DNA from: Saussurea involucrata
Lineage: Eukaryota; Streptophyta; Magnoliopsida; Asterales; Asteraceae
Direction of reading: 5' to 3'
Length of the DNA: 64,000 nt
Assembly (NCBI GenBank): GCA_033807775.1
Contig: CM066314.1
Span: forward strand, 150,091,429 to 150,155,428
Shown here: one piece after another, positions 1-11,500 of the stretch
Numbering within the stretch: position 1 is the stretch's first letter
How the letters are laid out: each line of letters opens with the position of its first letter
Notes under the pieces: generated by a model
Seen by the model: only the letters and a program-made list of their open reading frames with translations
The model's database searches: none
What the model was told of the DNA's origin: nothing
Made by a program: the position numbers and the translations under genes

Positions 1-69
1 TAAATCAATCAAATTTATTATAAAGTATAGTATGTAGATATATGATTTATATCTAAATAATAAATTGTA

Positions 70-240
70 GAGTAAATTATAATTTTAGTCCATGTGGTTT
101 GATGAAAATTATAATTTGGCTCCAGGGATGAAAATAGAAATGAATTGCAAACCATAGGGACTAAAACCAAAATTTCAAAACCATAGGGAAGAAATCTGCA
201 ATTTTTAGCAAACCACAGGGACAAAAAAAGTAATTTACTC
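70..240. mobile_element. MULE-type MITE, 171 bp
   Basis: Terminal inverted repeats open GAGTAAATTA and close TAATTTACTC. The element is flanked by an exact 9-bp target duplication, TAAATTGTA (61-69 and 241-249), and 9 bp is the Mutator-superfamily length. The inside is low-complexity sequence of the type 'agtcc..tgtggttt'. It has no coding capacity; the small minus-strand ORF across it is incidental. Confidence 0.85.
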
Positions 241-288
241 TAAATTGTAAGATTAATTTTGAGTATGTCTATTTGGATCAAATGTATG

Positions 289-452
289 TTTTTTTTAAGG
301 GTATCCGAGGACATTGCCCCGACTAATCCCGGCAAGGTGAGGCAATTGCCCCAGCTGCTAAAGCGTGCAGCCCTGAGTTTATCCCTAGTGGCCACAAGTT
401 GGAAGCGTCTAGATTCGAACTTGGGGTAGATGGGTTACTAGCCACATCCCCC
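289..452 (-). mobile_element. Truncated tRNA-derived SINE
   Basis: It is nearly identical to the complete SINE at 33481-33682: same poly(T) start (the A-tail of the minus-strand copy), the same 'gaggacattgccccgact' body and the same B-box-like GATTCGAACTT. The tRNA-like 5' end (A box) is missing at the right edge, where the sequence runs directly into a short stretch beginning ATGGCCATCGTC. No target duplication was found, so this copy is truncated or rearranged. Confidence 0.75.
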
Positions 453-548
453 ACCATGGCCATCGTCTTCACCCTCACCCCCTCCGTCGGCCACCATCTC
501 CGGCGATGGTCCGACCACCACCTCCGACGATGGTCCGACCACCACCTC

Positions 549-551
549 CGT

Positions 552-597
<46 letters not shown>

Positions 598-750
598 ATA
601 TATATGTATATGTATACATGAACTAATTCCTTCAAACCATCATCTTCAAGCTTCTTAACTCTCATCTGATCCTCCATTAATGGCTTCAAGAAATTTCAGT
701 TTAAATTGATCATGGGTAACTGTGGTTTGGTCCATGTTATTAATACATAC

Positions 751-815
<65 letters not shown>

Positions 816-817
816 GG
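549..817. repeat. AT/GT microsatellites
   Basis: Two dinucleotide tracts, (TA/CATA)n at about 549-617 and (TA)n followed by (GT)n and a G run at about 749-826, flank 130 bp of unassigned sequence. Just left of them, 500-548 carries a short tandem repeat of about 28 bp built on 'ggtccgaccaccacctcc'. Open frames of the Tyr-Ile and His-Thr type through these tracts are not genes. Confidence 0.85.
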
Positions 818-824
818 GGGGGGA

Positions 825-1113
825 TGTTTAAGTTAACGACGACGGTCATGGCGGGGGTGCAAAAGAGGTCGATGATGAAGGCGATGATGTGGGAGGAGAG
901 GGAAATGGAGTGGAGGGTTTGGTGGATGTTGGTGGCGGTGCGTCGGAAAAGGTCGAACATGGCGGCTCGGATGGTGGGGTAGAGGTTTGTGTTTTGGGGG
1001 ATGATGGGAAGGTGGTGGAAGGTGATGGGAGGGAAGGTAGTGGAGATGTGGTGGATGTAGGAGGTGGTGGAGGTTGGGTTGAAGGAGTTGGTGAGGGTGA
1101 AGACGATGGCCAT
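825..1113 (-). pseudogene. UDP-glycosyltransferase N-terminal fragment
   Basis: The minus-strand frame starting at the ATG at 1113 gives about 95 residues resembling the N-terminal acceptor-binding part of plant family-1 glycosyltransferases of the UGT88/UGT71 type: a segment with TSYI, then ITFHHLP, then SLSSHIIAFIIDLFC. These proteins transfer sugar from UDP-sugars to small molecules; a full one is about 470 aa and ends with a PSPG box, which is absent here. The stretch holding the catalytic His, normally soon after the start, appears deleted. The frame dissolves into a His-Thr/Tyr-Ile microsatellite at 826. The Athila element at 1114 lies directly against the ATG. Gene fragment, not functional. 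The family call is from motif memory and is moderately sure. Confidence 0.65.
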
Positions 1114-2495
1114 TGATAGCGGAAAAACGTATAGTTCCAATCAGTGGCCACAGTGTGCCCACAGAGGGGGTGCAAGTATACACCACAACTATGATCGCTA
1201 TAAGTAATAAAATGGCAAGTATTTACCAAGTATCGTACCCACAAGGACTGAACTACTGAGAATCAGAGAATGTCACGAACTTCTTGCACAAGTCTCGGTT
1301 TGAAAATATTGTTGGTTTGTTTGGAAAATGATTAAACTTTTGAATAATTAAAAATGGGTATGGATGTGAGTCCCCTTGAGATTTTTGTAGTAACAAGATG
1401 GTTAGTTGCTTTGTAGGAAGAAAAGTTCATAAAAAGCCTGATCTCTCGAAATGATGCGATTTATAAGCCGGTCCTACAAAGTTTCCATAAAGTGTCCATT
1501 GTTACCGACTCCCGATCTTTCCGATTTAATTAAGTTAGACTCTAAACGTCAAGTTCTACCAATATGGAGATTTACACCCAAATCTCTTTGTGATATAAAT
1601 CTCGACCGGCGTTTGAACCTTAATAAATCATACAAAACCCGCCTCTCGACGTGGTTATCAAAGACTCTCACAAATCTTTGTGCATCACTTAAGCCGTATG
1701 TCAAATCCGCCCCTCTCGAGGTCTAAGATCTAATATTAACACATCAAAGTGATCGGCTTATCCGCGTTGAGTGTAAGTCTCGACTCAAGTGACCAATCTC
1801 GAGAGTTAGTAACAAATGGCCACACCCAAGTGTTGTCTACTAGTCTCAAGTTTGTTCACATCCACACCCAAGGGATGATTAGCTCATAATGAAATTAAAA
1901 GACATAACAATATAGAAGAAAGGCATAAAAGTTACTTGCATAAAATTAAAGACGCGCCCACAGTGGGTATACTGCTGGAAATTACAAACAAGGAATTAAA
2001 ATGCTACAACTCTTCAAGTTTTTAAGAAACAAGAAGAATAATTAACTACTGGAAAGCAAGTAAAATAAAACTCAGAATTAGATTCTTCAAGTGATCCAAG
2101 CCCTTTCTTTTATAGCTCCAAGAGTGTGTAATACCCAATGGACAAAGTTTCACCTTATCCAAAGGGTAATGCCCAATACCACCTTCCATTGCCCCTAGTT
2201 TACTGAGATTTCCCAGATCTTGCAATCTTTAGAATGTCAGCTCTTAGATGCTTTCTTTTATCCAGATAATCGCAAAATCCGCTGGTCCATAGGAAAATCC
2301 GTTCGTGCCCACAGTGGGCAGTCCTGTGCCCACAGTCGATAGTGCAGATTTTTCCAAGAAAATAACTTTTGAAACGTCATCATCTTTTTATCACATTTTA
2401 GACCAAATATAGTGGAAAGAAGCAAAGTGGGTTTAAAAACGATATAAAATCCTAGGAAAAGAGTAATAATAAACTCTCAAAAATGAGAGTTATCA
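1114..2495 (-). repeat. 3' LTR of the Athila-type element
   Basis: 1382 bp, almost identical to 11501-12876. It is bounded by TGATAGCGG on the left and GAGAGTTATCA on the right. Several copies of a CCCACAGTG-type motif lie inside (near 1148, 1956 and 2306-2336). The ORF at 1451-1726 is shared with the other LTR and has no recognisable domain. Confidence 0.95.
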
Positions 2496-2508
2496 CACCC
2501 CCAAACTT
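2496..2508 (-). other. Polypurine tract of the Athila-type element
   Basis: The minus strand reads AAGTTTGGGGGTG immediately before the 3' LTR start (TGATAA). This is the plus-strand priming site for element reverse transcription. Confidence 0.85.
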
Positions 2509-3227
2509 AAGGTTTTGCTTGTCCTCAAGTAAAAGAAATGAAGAGAAAAAAAAGAATTTTTACGGAGGGAAAGAAGACGAAACTTACAAACATGCTTGAA
2601 TGATTCCTTGGAATGTGTACTTCTTCCTTTCTTGACCATTTCTCGTAACTTCGATCGGTAGGACTTTTTGGGTTAGTGTTTGTGGCTAAAAAAAAATTCC
2701 CCCCAAACTTGAACTAAACTACAAAAGGAATTTGGATATATCTTTGTTGCTTTTCCTTTGAGTTCTATTTCAGTCACAAAAACCCAAGCTTTTTGATTTT
2801 TCATTTTCTGCGAGCTTTTTGGGTTATGTTTTTCCTTCCAATTTTTCGAAGGTGGTCTTCCAATTTTTCGAAGACATTTATTTATTTATTTATTTTTCTT
2901 TTTGTTTTTTCGGATCATAACAATAATGATCACACAGTTTTCCCTACCCCCAAACTTAAAGATGGACAATGTCCACAGTGTCGTATGGAACGGCTCGAGG
3001 GCCTACGTCCTCTCAAAATTACCTACAAATGGTCAAGCGAGGTTGAAGTACCTGAAATGGAAAGGAAATCACAACAAAAAAATTCAAGCAACACAAACCA
3101 TCATCGGTATTTAAACAAAACCCGCAAGTGGTACACAAAAAGCGGGAAGGAGCAGTTTAAAAGTGTTAGACAACCCAAAAGACAGATAAAAGCATTAATG
3201 TTTAAAACGATGATGATGAATCAAAAG
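2509..3227 (-). other. Athila 3' untranslated region
   Basis: About 700 bp between the post-pol ORF and the PPT. It is rich in homopolymer runs and holds no supportable gene. A plus-strand frame at 2793-3383 overlaps the antisense of the post-pol ORF and shows no domain. Confidence 0.6.
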
Positions 3228-5389
3228 CTACTTCTTCGGAGATTTCTGCTGGCCACTGTGAGGGTCTGTGGGCACAGAACCTGCAGGGAAACCGGGCGGA
3301 CGATCGTCTTCTTCATCCAGTGGAACAGAGGCAGAGGTGGATCCACCCTCCATTCGTGCCACTTGTTCTTCCAGAGCATCTAGTCGTGCAAGGATCTTCT
3401 TGGATGTTTGGTTGGCTTCCTCTTTTTCGAATACCAATGTCGCCAACCACTCGGCCGTGCCATAACCTGCGTACGTCGAATCTGTAGTGGCAGCCGGCTG
3501 CTGCGGTGGACGCGGTGGAACAGTAGGCTCGGGCCTCGGAGGCTGTTCGGGTATGACTCGATCCTGCAAAATAACGGGAGTACGAGTGGCGCTCTTTCGG
3601 CGCGCCATGGTTTCACTATTCAAATGGGTCTTACCGAATGTGATGACATCATGCTTAAAAACTGGCACACGGGCATCGGCACAGAGTTTGGTGATCAAGC
3701 CTGGGAAAATTAGCCGACTTTGGACCCGAGCAATCGTGTCACGAGCAATTTGGCCGAGATCGACCGAACATTCTTTGAGAACACAATAGAGCAAAATACA
3801 TCGCTCGTAATCAACCGTACCATCGTGGGCCGTGGGCATTAGGTTGTGTCTTAGGAACTGAAACCAGATGGCAGCCTCGTCCGTGAGGTGATTGGCCCGT
3901 ATCATGGATCGATTGTTATCTTGGGACCAACCACAACCCGGCCGTGCCAACGCAGACGCGATCACCTCATCCGAAATAACCAGCAACTTCTTGGAAATTT
4001 GATGATACGAACACACAAACGGGGGCACAAGTTTTAAAGCTTTATTCAATGCAGCCCCGGACCAATCGACAACCCGACCACGAAGTCGTAAGGGGATGTG
4101 GTCGGCAAATGCGGCAGCCACGTAAAACTCGGCTACCAACGTTTCATTTGCTTTGCATGGGATCGGTATCAGCTTCTCCTAATGCATCGCAAACAGGTGT
4201 TTCTTAACGTGCACCACAGAGTTTACCAATGCGGTGTCGAAAGCGCGCTCAACTAAGATTTTGTTGGTTTTAATGAGATCATACCTCGCTTTGACCACAC
4301 TGTTGTAAACATGAGTGACCGGTTTCGTGCGAGTGGCGCTGCGTGCACGACGTGCGCTGATTGGTTTCTTTCCTTTGTCATCGGCTCTAATCCCCTATTC
4401 AAAATCACTCTCCGAAGCCGCGGTATTTTTAGCTTTTTCGGTGGTGGCTCGTCGGATTCCGAAGAGGAGGAACTGGAATCTGTTGGTTGCATCCCCATGG
4501 CCGCTTGGTGCTCGGACGGACCTGCCGTGTCCATTTTTTCGACATTTTCTGCTGCGTTGCTCATGCCCGCTGTGGGTGCGACCTGCTCACTGTGGGCATA
4601 CTCAACATTTTTGGGGTTTTGGCCATCAGGGTTTTCTTTTTCCACAGCCTCCTCAAATGGGTAAGGGGGAGTATTTTGAGGCCGGTTACTCCCCTCGAAA
4701 TCAAACCATAAGTCCGCATCAACGTCATCCTCCCCCAAATCCTTCTTTTGTTCAAATCGAAGGGTTTGGCTTTAGAGGAAGAGGGTTGGCTTTTGGGGTC
4801 AATGGGAATGGTGGTAGCCATAGTAGGTGGGGCTGTGATAAAAATGGGTTTCAGAGAGTGCGATTGTGAGGGAGGTGTATTTGGGGTTTGTAAGAAATTG
4901 GGGTTTCAAAAATCACCAAAGGGGTTATTTGGGTTTATTCTTAGGTGGATGGGAGGGATGATAGGATTAGGGTTTTGAAATGGGTTTTGAGGTGGGTTTT
5001 GGTTTGGTGGGTCTATCACTCGAGTGAGCACCTCATGAGTTTCCACATAAGAGTGTACATACCTTTGTGAGGAAGGAGTTGCAGGTTCGTCGGTTGTCGG
5101 AGCGTCGCCGGTCGGAGCAGGCGCCAGTGGTGGTTTGAACAGCCATTGTGGAGGAGGCGGAACTGAGTGCTTGGGTCTCGACCACCACAGATGCAGCCGA
5201 TGAAGGTGGGGCGTCGGAGATGACGTCTGTTGGAGTAGCAGAGGCGGCGGCGGTCTCCGTGGTGATGAGCTCAGCGGCGGTGGCGACGACGGTGGGAGCG
5301 GATGGTTGGCCGGCGATGGCGGTGGCGTGGCGGCTGGACCGTCGTGTGGGTCTGCCTGGAATGTGCACTAGCGCCTTCTTTCTCGCCAT
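3228..5389 (-). pseudogene. Athila post-pol ORF region (plant transposon protein domain)
   Basis: The region is read leftward in three open blocks. Block 5033-5389 begins with a basic MARKKALVHIPGRPTRR start and then Ala/Thr-rich low complexity. Block 4253-4738 is acidic/Ser-rich with a PPPKKLK nuclear-localisation-like patch. Block 3228-4139 holds a folded domain with motifs LRGRVVDWSG, NHLTDEAAIWF and ARVQSRLIFPGLITKLC. It matches my memory of the 'putative plant transposon protein' domain (Pfam PF20167) found in the post-pol (env-like) position of Athila elements. A stop near 4180 and frame changes break it. Its role is not established: no signal peptide or membrane span is visible, so I do not call it an envelope protein. 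The C-terminal tail is Pro-rich and ends with charged residues. Confidence 0.7.
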
Positions 5390-5959
5390 GGGGAAGGGAG
5401 TGTTTGCTGAAAATCTTTGGGGAAGATGACCACAAATGGGTTTGGCTTTTGGGAAAACAGGGTTTTGTTAGAGAAGAAGACCCAAAAGAGGGTTTTGCTT
5501 TTGAAAAGATGCTTTTTGTTTCAAGACCAAGATACTTTGGAAAATGTTTTATGCTTCAAGCTTGCACCCATTGGACAAAAGTTTTGACCCTTGGCTAAAG
5601 AATTTGAAACTCAAACAGCCCATGGGTTTTTTTTCTTTCCAGCTGGGTTTTGGTCTTGGGAACCCACACAAGTACATCCCAAATCTTAAAAAAAAATTAT
5701 CTTTGTACATAGAAAGTACTTGATGTACTAAAGAAAGTTCTTTATTTCTGCATGCACCCCAACCAATGGTTTTCTTAAAAACTTGCCCCACATTTTGCTG
5801 AAAAATTACACTTTCCTCCCTCCAAAACTTTCCTGTTCGAGATTCAAGGCCTGTGGGCACAGAGTACCCACAGTGAGCAGACCTGCACTTTTAATTCTAA
5901 CAATAAAACAAAGGTTACGAAATAATATTTACACTATATACACAGCGGTTCCTTCAAAA

Positions 5960-7114
5960 ATCACTCGTCACCACCATTAGGTATGGGCACTTCATTTGCG
6001 ATAAAGTGCTTGGCCCGGTGACCGTTAACCCGAAAAATGCTTCAGTCTTGTGGGTTAAATAAATCGATTGTTCCAAAATTACCCACATCCGCAATGGTAA
6101 ATGGTCCCGACCAACGTGATTTTAATTTTCCGGGAAACAACTTCAACCGAGAGTTAAAAGGAGCACTTGTTGATTTTTTTCAAAATTCCTTTGATTAATA
6201 CGACGATCATGCCATACTTTCGTCTTTTCTTTATAATTTTTTGCGTTCTCGTAGGCATGATGACGTATCTCCTCTAACTCGTTTAGTTGAAGTTTTCTCT
6301 TCCTCCCGGCCACTTCTTCATTGAGGTTTAATTCCTTTACGGCCCAAAACGCTTTGTATTCAAGTTCCAAGGGTAAGTGACATGCTTTACCAAAAACCAG
6401 TTTATATGGCGACAGTCCTAGTGGTGTTTTAAAAGCTGTTCAATATGCCCAAAACGCGACATCCAACTTAAGGGACCAATCCTTTCGATCGGGTTTTACC
6501 ACTTTTTCCAAAATCGGTTTAATTTCCCGATTTGAAAGTTCGGCAAGTCCGTTTGTTTGAGGATGGTATGCTGTTGATACCTTATGATGGATGTTGTATT
6601 TGCTCAAAACTGTGCTTAACATTTTGTTGACAAAATGAGTTCCCTCGTCACTAATTAAAGCGCGAGGTGTTCCAAAACGAACAAAAATGTTTTTATGGAG
6701 AAAGTTAATCACAGTTTTAGCATCATTTCTTGGACACGCGATGGCTTCTATCCATTTCGAAACATAATCTACCGCCACCAAAATATACTGATTATTAAAA
6801 GACATAGGAAATGGTCCCATAAAATCGATGCCCCACACATCAAAAAGTTCAACTTCCAAAATATTATTTAAGGGCATCTCATTTCTTTGGGACAAATTCC
6901 CGGTCCTTTGGCATTGGTCACAACTCTTTACGAACTCAAATGAATCTTTAAAAATTGTAGGCCAAAAGAAACCACTTTGAAGAATTTTTGCGGCCGTACG
7001 TTGACCACCGAAATGGCCCCCGTAAGGTGAAGCATGACAATCCCGCAAAATATTTTTCATTTCAAAATCCAGAACGCATTTCCTCAAAATTTGGTCCGAT
7101 CCTAATTTATACAA
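5960..7114 (-). pseudogene. Athila integrase
   Basis: Motifs appear in the expected order. The zinc-binding half has HASPYGGHFGG then CDQCQ (the HHCC class). The catalytic core has GIDFMGPFP (first Asp), ISDEGTHF (second Asp) and TNGLAELSNREIK (Glu). A C-terminal block at 6143-6370 (KRKLQLNELEEIRHHAYENAK) continues in broken frames to about 5960. The enzyme would insert the cDNA into chromatin. The core frame is open over 6440-7114, but the join to RNase H upstream and to the C-terminal part is interrupted by stops or shifts. Confidence 0.85.
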
Positions 7115-7224
7115 AAAGGATCATCCCAAAAATATTGTTTACAATCATGAAGAAACTTTTTAAACTTTTGCGCGTTCATGTGGTAAGGCCTAATTCCACT
7201 TGCAAGATAATTTGCAATATCGGC

Positions 7225-8807
7225 TTACCATGGCAATTCCTTTTCAACATGTTGTATGGCTAAAATATGCTCATCCGGAAAAACTTCTTTGATTTCATGA
7301 TTTCCCCCACTTGACACATTCATTTCAATTCTTGAAAGATGATCGGCAACTTGATTATTGACTCTTTTTCTATCAATTATCTCGATGTCAAATTCTTGTA
7401 AAAGAAGAACCCACCGGATAAGCCTTGGCTTAGCGTCGGTTTTGTTAAAAAGATATTTGATAGCGGAGTGGTCCGTATGAACAATGACTTTTGTGCCGAT
7501 CAAATAAGAACGAAAACGGTCAAAAGCAAATACTACGGTAAGTAACTCTTTTTCAGTTGTTGTATAATTTATTTGAGCTTCAATAAGAGTTTTACTTGCG
7601 TAGTAAATGGGGTGAAAAATCTTTTCTTTCTTTTGTCCCAAAACGGCACCTACCGCCCAATCACTAGCATCGCACATTACCTCAAAAGGTTTTGTCCAAT
7701 CCGGTGCTATTACAATAGGTGCAGAGACAAGAGCTTCTTTGATTGTTGAAAAAGCCTTTTTGCATTCGGAAGTAAAATCAAAAGTTTGGTCAACATGCAG
7801 TAAATTACACAACGGTTTTGCAATTTTTGAAAAATCTTTTATAAAGCGTCGGTAAAATCCTGCATGTCCTAAAAAACTTCTAATGCCTTTAACCGAAGTG
7901 GGTTTGGGTAATTGCATTATTACTTCTAGTTTAGCTTTATCAACTTCTAAACCTTTTTTAGAAACCATGTGACCCAACACAATTCCCTCTTGAACCATAA
8001 AATGGCATTTTTCCCAATTCAAGATTAAATCGTGCGTTTCACATCTTTCTAAACTTTTTCTCAAATTATCGAGACAATTATCAAAAGACGTCCCAATTAC
8101 CGAAAAATCATCCATGAAAACTTCCATGGTATCCTCAATCATGTCCGAGAAAATAGACATCATGCAACGTTGGAAAGTTGCGGGAGCATTGCATAACCCA
8201 AATGGCATTCGCCGAAAAGCAAAAGTTCCGAAAGGACACGTGAAAGTCATTTTTTCTTGATCCTCGGGAGCTATGTGGATTTGATTATAGCCCGAGTATC
8301 CATCCAAAAAGCAATAAAATTCTTTTCCGGCCAATCGATCTAGCATTTGGTCTATAAAAGGCAAGGGAAAATGGTCTTTTTCGTGGCTAGGTTCAATTGT
8401 CGATAATCCATGCATATTCTCCACCCGATGACGGTCCTAGTAGGGATGAGTTCATTTTTCTCGTTTGTTATAACCGTGGTACCTCCCTTTTTAGGCACAC
8501 ATTGCACCGGGCTAACCCAACCACTACTTGAAATGGGGTAAATAATACCCGCATCGAGCCATTTTAAAATTTCTTTCTTAACGACCTCTTTCATGATGGG
8601 ATTTAATCGCCTTTGTGGTTTCACTTTGCCAATACTATTTTCTTCCAAAATAATCTTATGTTGGCAAATGGATGGACTAATCCCCTTAATTTCCGCTAAG
8701 GTCCAACCTATGGCTTTCTTGTGACTCTTCAATAATTCTAACAATTTCTCCTCTTGACCATCACTTAACTTGGAAGAAATGATTACGGGTAATTTTTCTT
8801 CTTCCAT
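7225..8807 (-). pseudogene. Athila reverse transcriptase and RNase H
   Basis: 8352-8807 holds the N-terminal RT part (KGISPSICQHKI, YRQLN). 7225-8424 continues with FPLPFIDQMLDRLAG, PFGLCNAPATFQRCM and the catalytic FMDDFSVIG (YxDD class), then RNase H with MCDASDWAVGAVLGQ and HTDHSAIKYL. The two blocks are in different frames and overlap near 8385, where an extra A in a run of A accounts for a +1 shift. Otherwise the 399-aa second block is intact. Enzyme role: copying element RNA into DNA and removing the RNA strand. Confidence 0.92.
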
Positions 8808-8861
8808 GAGATAAGCATACTTAAGGTGACTAGGGAGAGGTTTCAGATCTAATTCCGGAGC

Positions 8862-9392
8862 CTAAAGAATTGATGGCATTTGTGGAGGTCGATCATTAAA
8901 ATCTAAATGTTCAAAGGCATCTATAACCTCCATCAAATCTTCTTTCGAAACATCGTTTTCAAAGCCTATAATTGGTTCTTCATGAAAGTCTTCTAAAAGG
9001 ATAGGCTCAAAATCATCACCTAAAGTGTCAATGGCGGAACAATCTTCTAAATCACCGGTGAATTTTAGTGATTTAAAGACGTTGAAGGTTATTTGTTGGT
9101 CATTCACTCGCATGGTTAGCTCACCTTTTTGTACATCAATTAAGGTTCGGCCGGTCGCAAGAAAAGGTCTTCCTAGGATGATGGGAATATTCTTATCCGC
9201 CTCAAAGTCCAAAACTAGAAAATCGGCCGGAAAAATGAATTTATCAACTTTGACCAAAATATCTTCAATTTTTCCTTTCGGATAAGCAATAGATCTATCC
9301 GCGAGTTGCAAAGTGACAGTAGTGGGTCGAACTTCACCAATTCCTAGCTTGTTAAAAATTGACAAGGGCATGAGATTTATGCTTGCACCCAA
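8862..9392 (-). pseudogene. Athila aspartic protease
   Basis: The frame opens within the active-site region (D-L-GASINLMPLS; the catalytic Asp lies just upstream, across a frameshift) and continues through ADRSIAYPKG and IILGRPFLATG, the flap and C-terminal motifs typical of Athila proteases. A TAG near 8860 separates it from RT; the same reading frame continues beyond the stop into RT, so the stop is a single nonsense change. The protease would cleave the Gag-Pol polyprotein. Confidence 0.88.
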
Positions 9393-11287
9393 GTCACATA
9401 GTGCATTTCCGACCTCTTGACCGCCAATGGAACATGGGATGGTAAAACTTCCGGGTCTTTGAGTTTCGGAGGGACTTTACATGTAAGAATTGCACTACAT
9501 TCCTTGGTTAAAGAAACCGTCTCAAATTCTCCTAGTCTCCTCTTTTTGTTGAGAATGTCTTTTAAAAACTTAACATAGTTTGGCATTTGCTCGAGAGCTT
9601 CTACCAAAGAAATGTTAATATGGAGTTGTTTAAAAACGTCTAAAAACTTCTTAAACTGAACATCCATCTTTTTATCTTTAAATCTTTCAGGAAAAGGCAA
9701 CTCACGTAGATCCAAGCTTGTTTGCTTTTTGTTGGGTGTGGGCATAGGCTGGCCACTGTGAGCACGATGCTCCGCATTTTTGACAGGATCGGAAGAATCT
9801 GTTGTTTTAGACATAAAAACAGGGTCTTGCGGTTGTTCAACAGTAGGGAATAGTCCAGGGAAATTTTCTCTATTGAAGAGATGTGAATCTTTTTGCACGT
9901 TAGGTGTGGTAGAAGATTTATCGTTTTCACGCGAATCCTCTACGTTACCTATTTCCATTATGCTTATGGCCTTGACATGTTCCTTGTGTGGCCCTTTTGG
10001 GTTCTCGGTGTCACTAGGCAAAGTCCCTTGTGGTCTATTTTTGAGCTCGGTCGCAAATTGACCAAGTTGGGTCTCAAACCCTCTCAAGGTTGCATTGGTT
10101 TGGTTAATAAAACCTTTAAGCAACGATTCGAGTGAACCGTTACCTTCCAATGCATTTTGTTGCCTATGTGCATGTGATTGTGAATATTGACCATGTTGGT
10201 ACGTGGATTGTTGATTTTGATAAAATCCCGGGGGATTTTGTGGTCGATTTTGTTGTTGACTCGCCCCGGGGGGTTGAAGTCCTTGATTTCCCGACCAAGA
10301 AAAATTCGGGTGATTCCGCCAATTCGGGTTATAAGTTTGAGAAAAATGGCTATTCCTAGCATTTCCCAAATAATTCACCGAAGCGGGATTTCCTGGACAA
10401 TTCTCATAATTATGACTTTCCCCACAAAATGCACACGACTCATTAATAGCTTGCGCTTGGTTTTTCTCTCCATTGATGTTTAAGTTATTTTTTACCAAGT
10501 TAGTCAAAGCTACAATTTGTGCATTTAAATAAGTGATGGCATCAATTTCATGAACTCCCGATGCATTTGGTGTGGTGATGGCACGAGCATTTTGCCATTC
10601 GTTGTTATTGTTGGCAACTTTTTCTAAAATATCAAATGCCTCGTTGTAAGTTTTTGAAACAAAAGCACCACCGGTCGTAGCATCGAGAATAATTTTGGCA
10701 GCATTAGAAAGACCATTATAAAATGTTTCTAATTGGATGCAATAGGGAATTCCATGATGAGGACATTTTCGAATTAAATCTTTAAATCTTTCCCATGCAT
10801 CCGAGACTGCCTCGTCATTCTCTTGCCGAAAGTTTATGATATCGTGCCTAAGCTTTACGTTTCTTGTTGGAGGAAAATATTTTTTAAGAAACTTTTCAGC
10901 TAGACCCGCCCAAGTATCGATGGATTCCGGTGGTTGTGAATTTAGCCATGCTTTAGCTCTATCTCTCAACGTGTAAGTGAAGAATGTCAAACGTAAGGCT
11001 TGCGGTGTTACGCCGGGAATACGAAAATGATCCGTCATTTCTATAAATGATTTCAAGTGTGAATGCGGATCCTCCGAAGGTAATCCCCCATATTGACCCA
11101 TTGCTTGGATCATTTGGAACATTACGGGTTCGGGTTTAAAAGCTTGTGTATTCATGTTGGGCCTGATAATTCCCGATTTTAATTGTTCAAACTCGGGCGT
11201 TGCATAGTCCCTTATTTTCCTATCTTTACTATCGACAATACCTACCGTTGTTTCAACCGGTGGAGGTGGCGGCGGTGGAGCTGCCAT
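9377..11287 (-). CDS. Athila Gag (capsid/nucleocapsid)
   Basis: 636 codons open from the ATG at 11287. After a Pro-rich start comes the retrotransposon gag domain (about residues 90-200, with RDRAKAWLNSQPP and KFLKKYFPP). About residue 290 carries a zinc knuckle, CAFCGESHNYENCPG. A Gln/Asn-rich linker follows, then a conserved C-terminal segment ahead of the protease. The last roughly 28 residues are out of frame: one G seems lost near 9455, so translation ends at 9377 instead of running into protease. Gag packages element RNA in cytoplasmic particles. The start is chosen as the first ATG after the PBS leader. Confidence 0.88.
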   Translation of the reverse strand: MAAPPPPPPPVETTVGIVDSKDRKIRDYATPEFEQLKSGIIRPNMNTQAFKPEPVMFQMIQAMGQYGGLPSEDPHSHLKSFIEMTDHFRIPGVTPQALRLTFFTYTLRDRAKAWLNSQPPESIDTWAGLAEKFLKKYFPPTRNVKLRHDIINFRQENDEAVSDAWERFKDLIRKCPHHGIPYCIQLETFYNGLSNAAKIILDATTGGAFVSKTYNEAFDILEKVANNNNEWQNARAITTPNASGVHEIDAITYLNAQIVALTNLVKNNLNINGEKNQAQAINESCAFCGESHNYENCPGNPASVNYLGNARNSHFSQTYNPNWRNHPNFSWSGNQGLQPPGASQQQNRPQNPPGFYQNQQSTYQHGQYSQSHAHRQQNALEGNGSLESLLKGFINQTNATLRGFETQLGQFATELKNRPQGTLPSDTENPKGPHKEHVKAISIMEIGNVEDSRENDKSSTTPNVQKDSHLFNRENFPGLFPTVEQPQDPVFMSKTTDSSDPVKNAEHRAHSGQPMPTPNKKQTSLDLRELPFPERFKDKKMDVQFKKFLDVFKQLHINISLVEALEQMPNYVKFLKDILNKKRRLGEFETVSLTKECSAILTCKVPPKLKDPEVLPSHVPLAVKRSEMHYVTWVQA

Positions 11288-11476
11288 GTTTCGGTTTAAA
11301 GGTGGGTTTGCCGATTACCTCTTCTACGTCTAGCAATAGTTCTTTCGATTTCGTTATCAAGAGGTAAAAGTTCTCCGCGTTGCAACCGTGGCATACAACA
11401 CGAAGATTTTGTTTTTGAAACAAGTGACACATGCTCAAGTGATTATTCAATATCTCAGGATGTAAAATCGCGCCAG

Positions 11477-11494
11477 TCCCCGGCAACGGCGCCA
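11477..11494 (-). other. Primer binding site (tRNA-Asp type)
   Basis: The minus strand reads TGGCGCCGTTGCCGGGGA six bases inside the 5' LTR end at 11501. This is the usual Athila PBS, complementary to the 3' end of tRNA-Asp. It primes minus-strand cDNA. Confidence 0.92.
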
Positions 11495-11500
11495 AAAACT

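Noticed and set aside
323..1140. Open frames with runs of Tyr-Ile, His-Thr or Pro-His
   Set aside because: They are translations of TA/GT microsatellites; only the short UGT-like segment within 825-1113 has real protein character.
2793..3383. 196-codon plus-strand frame
   Set aside because: It lies antisense to the Athila post-pol ORF and the 3' UTR and has no domain.
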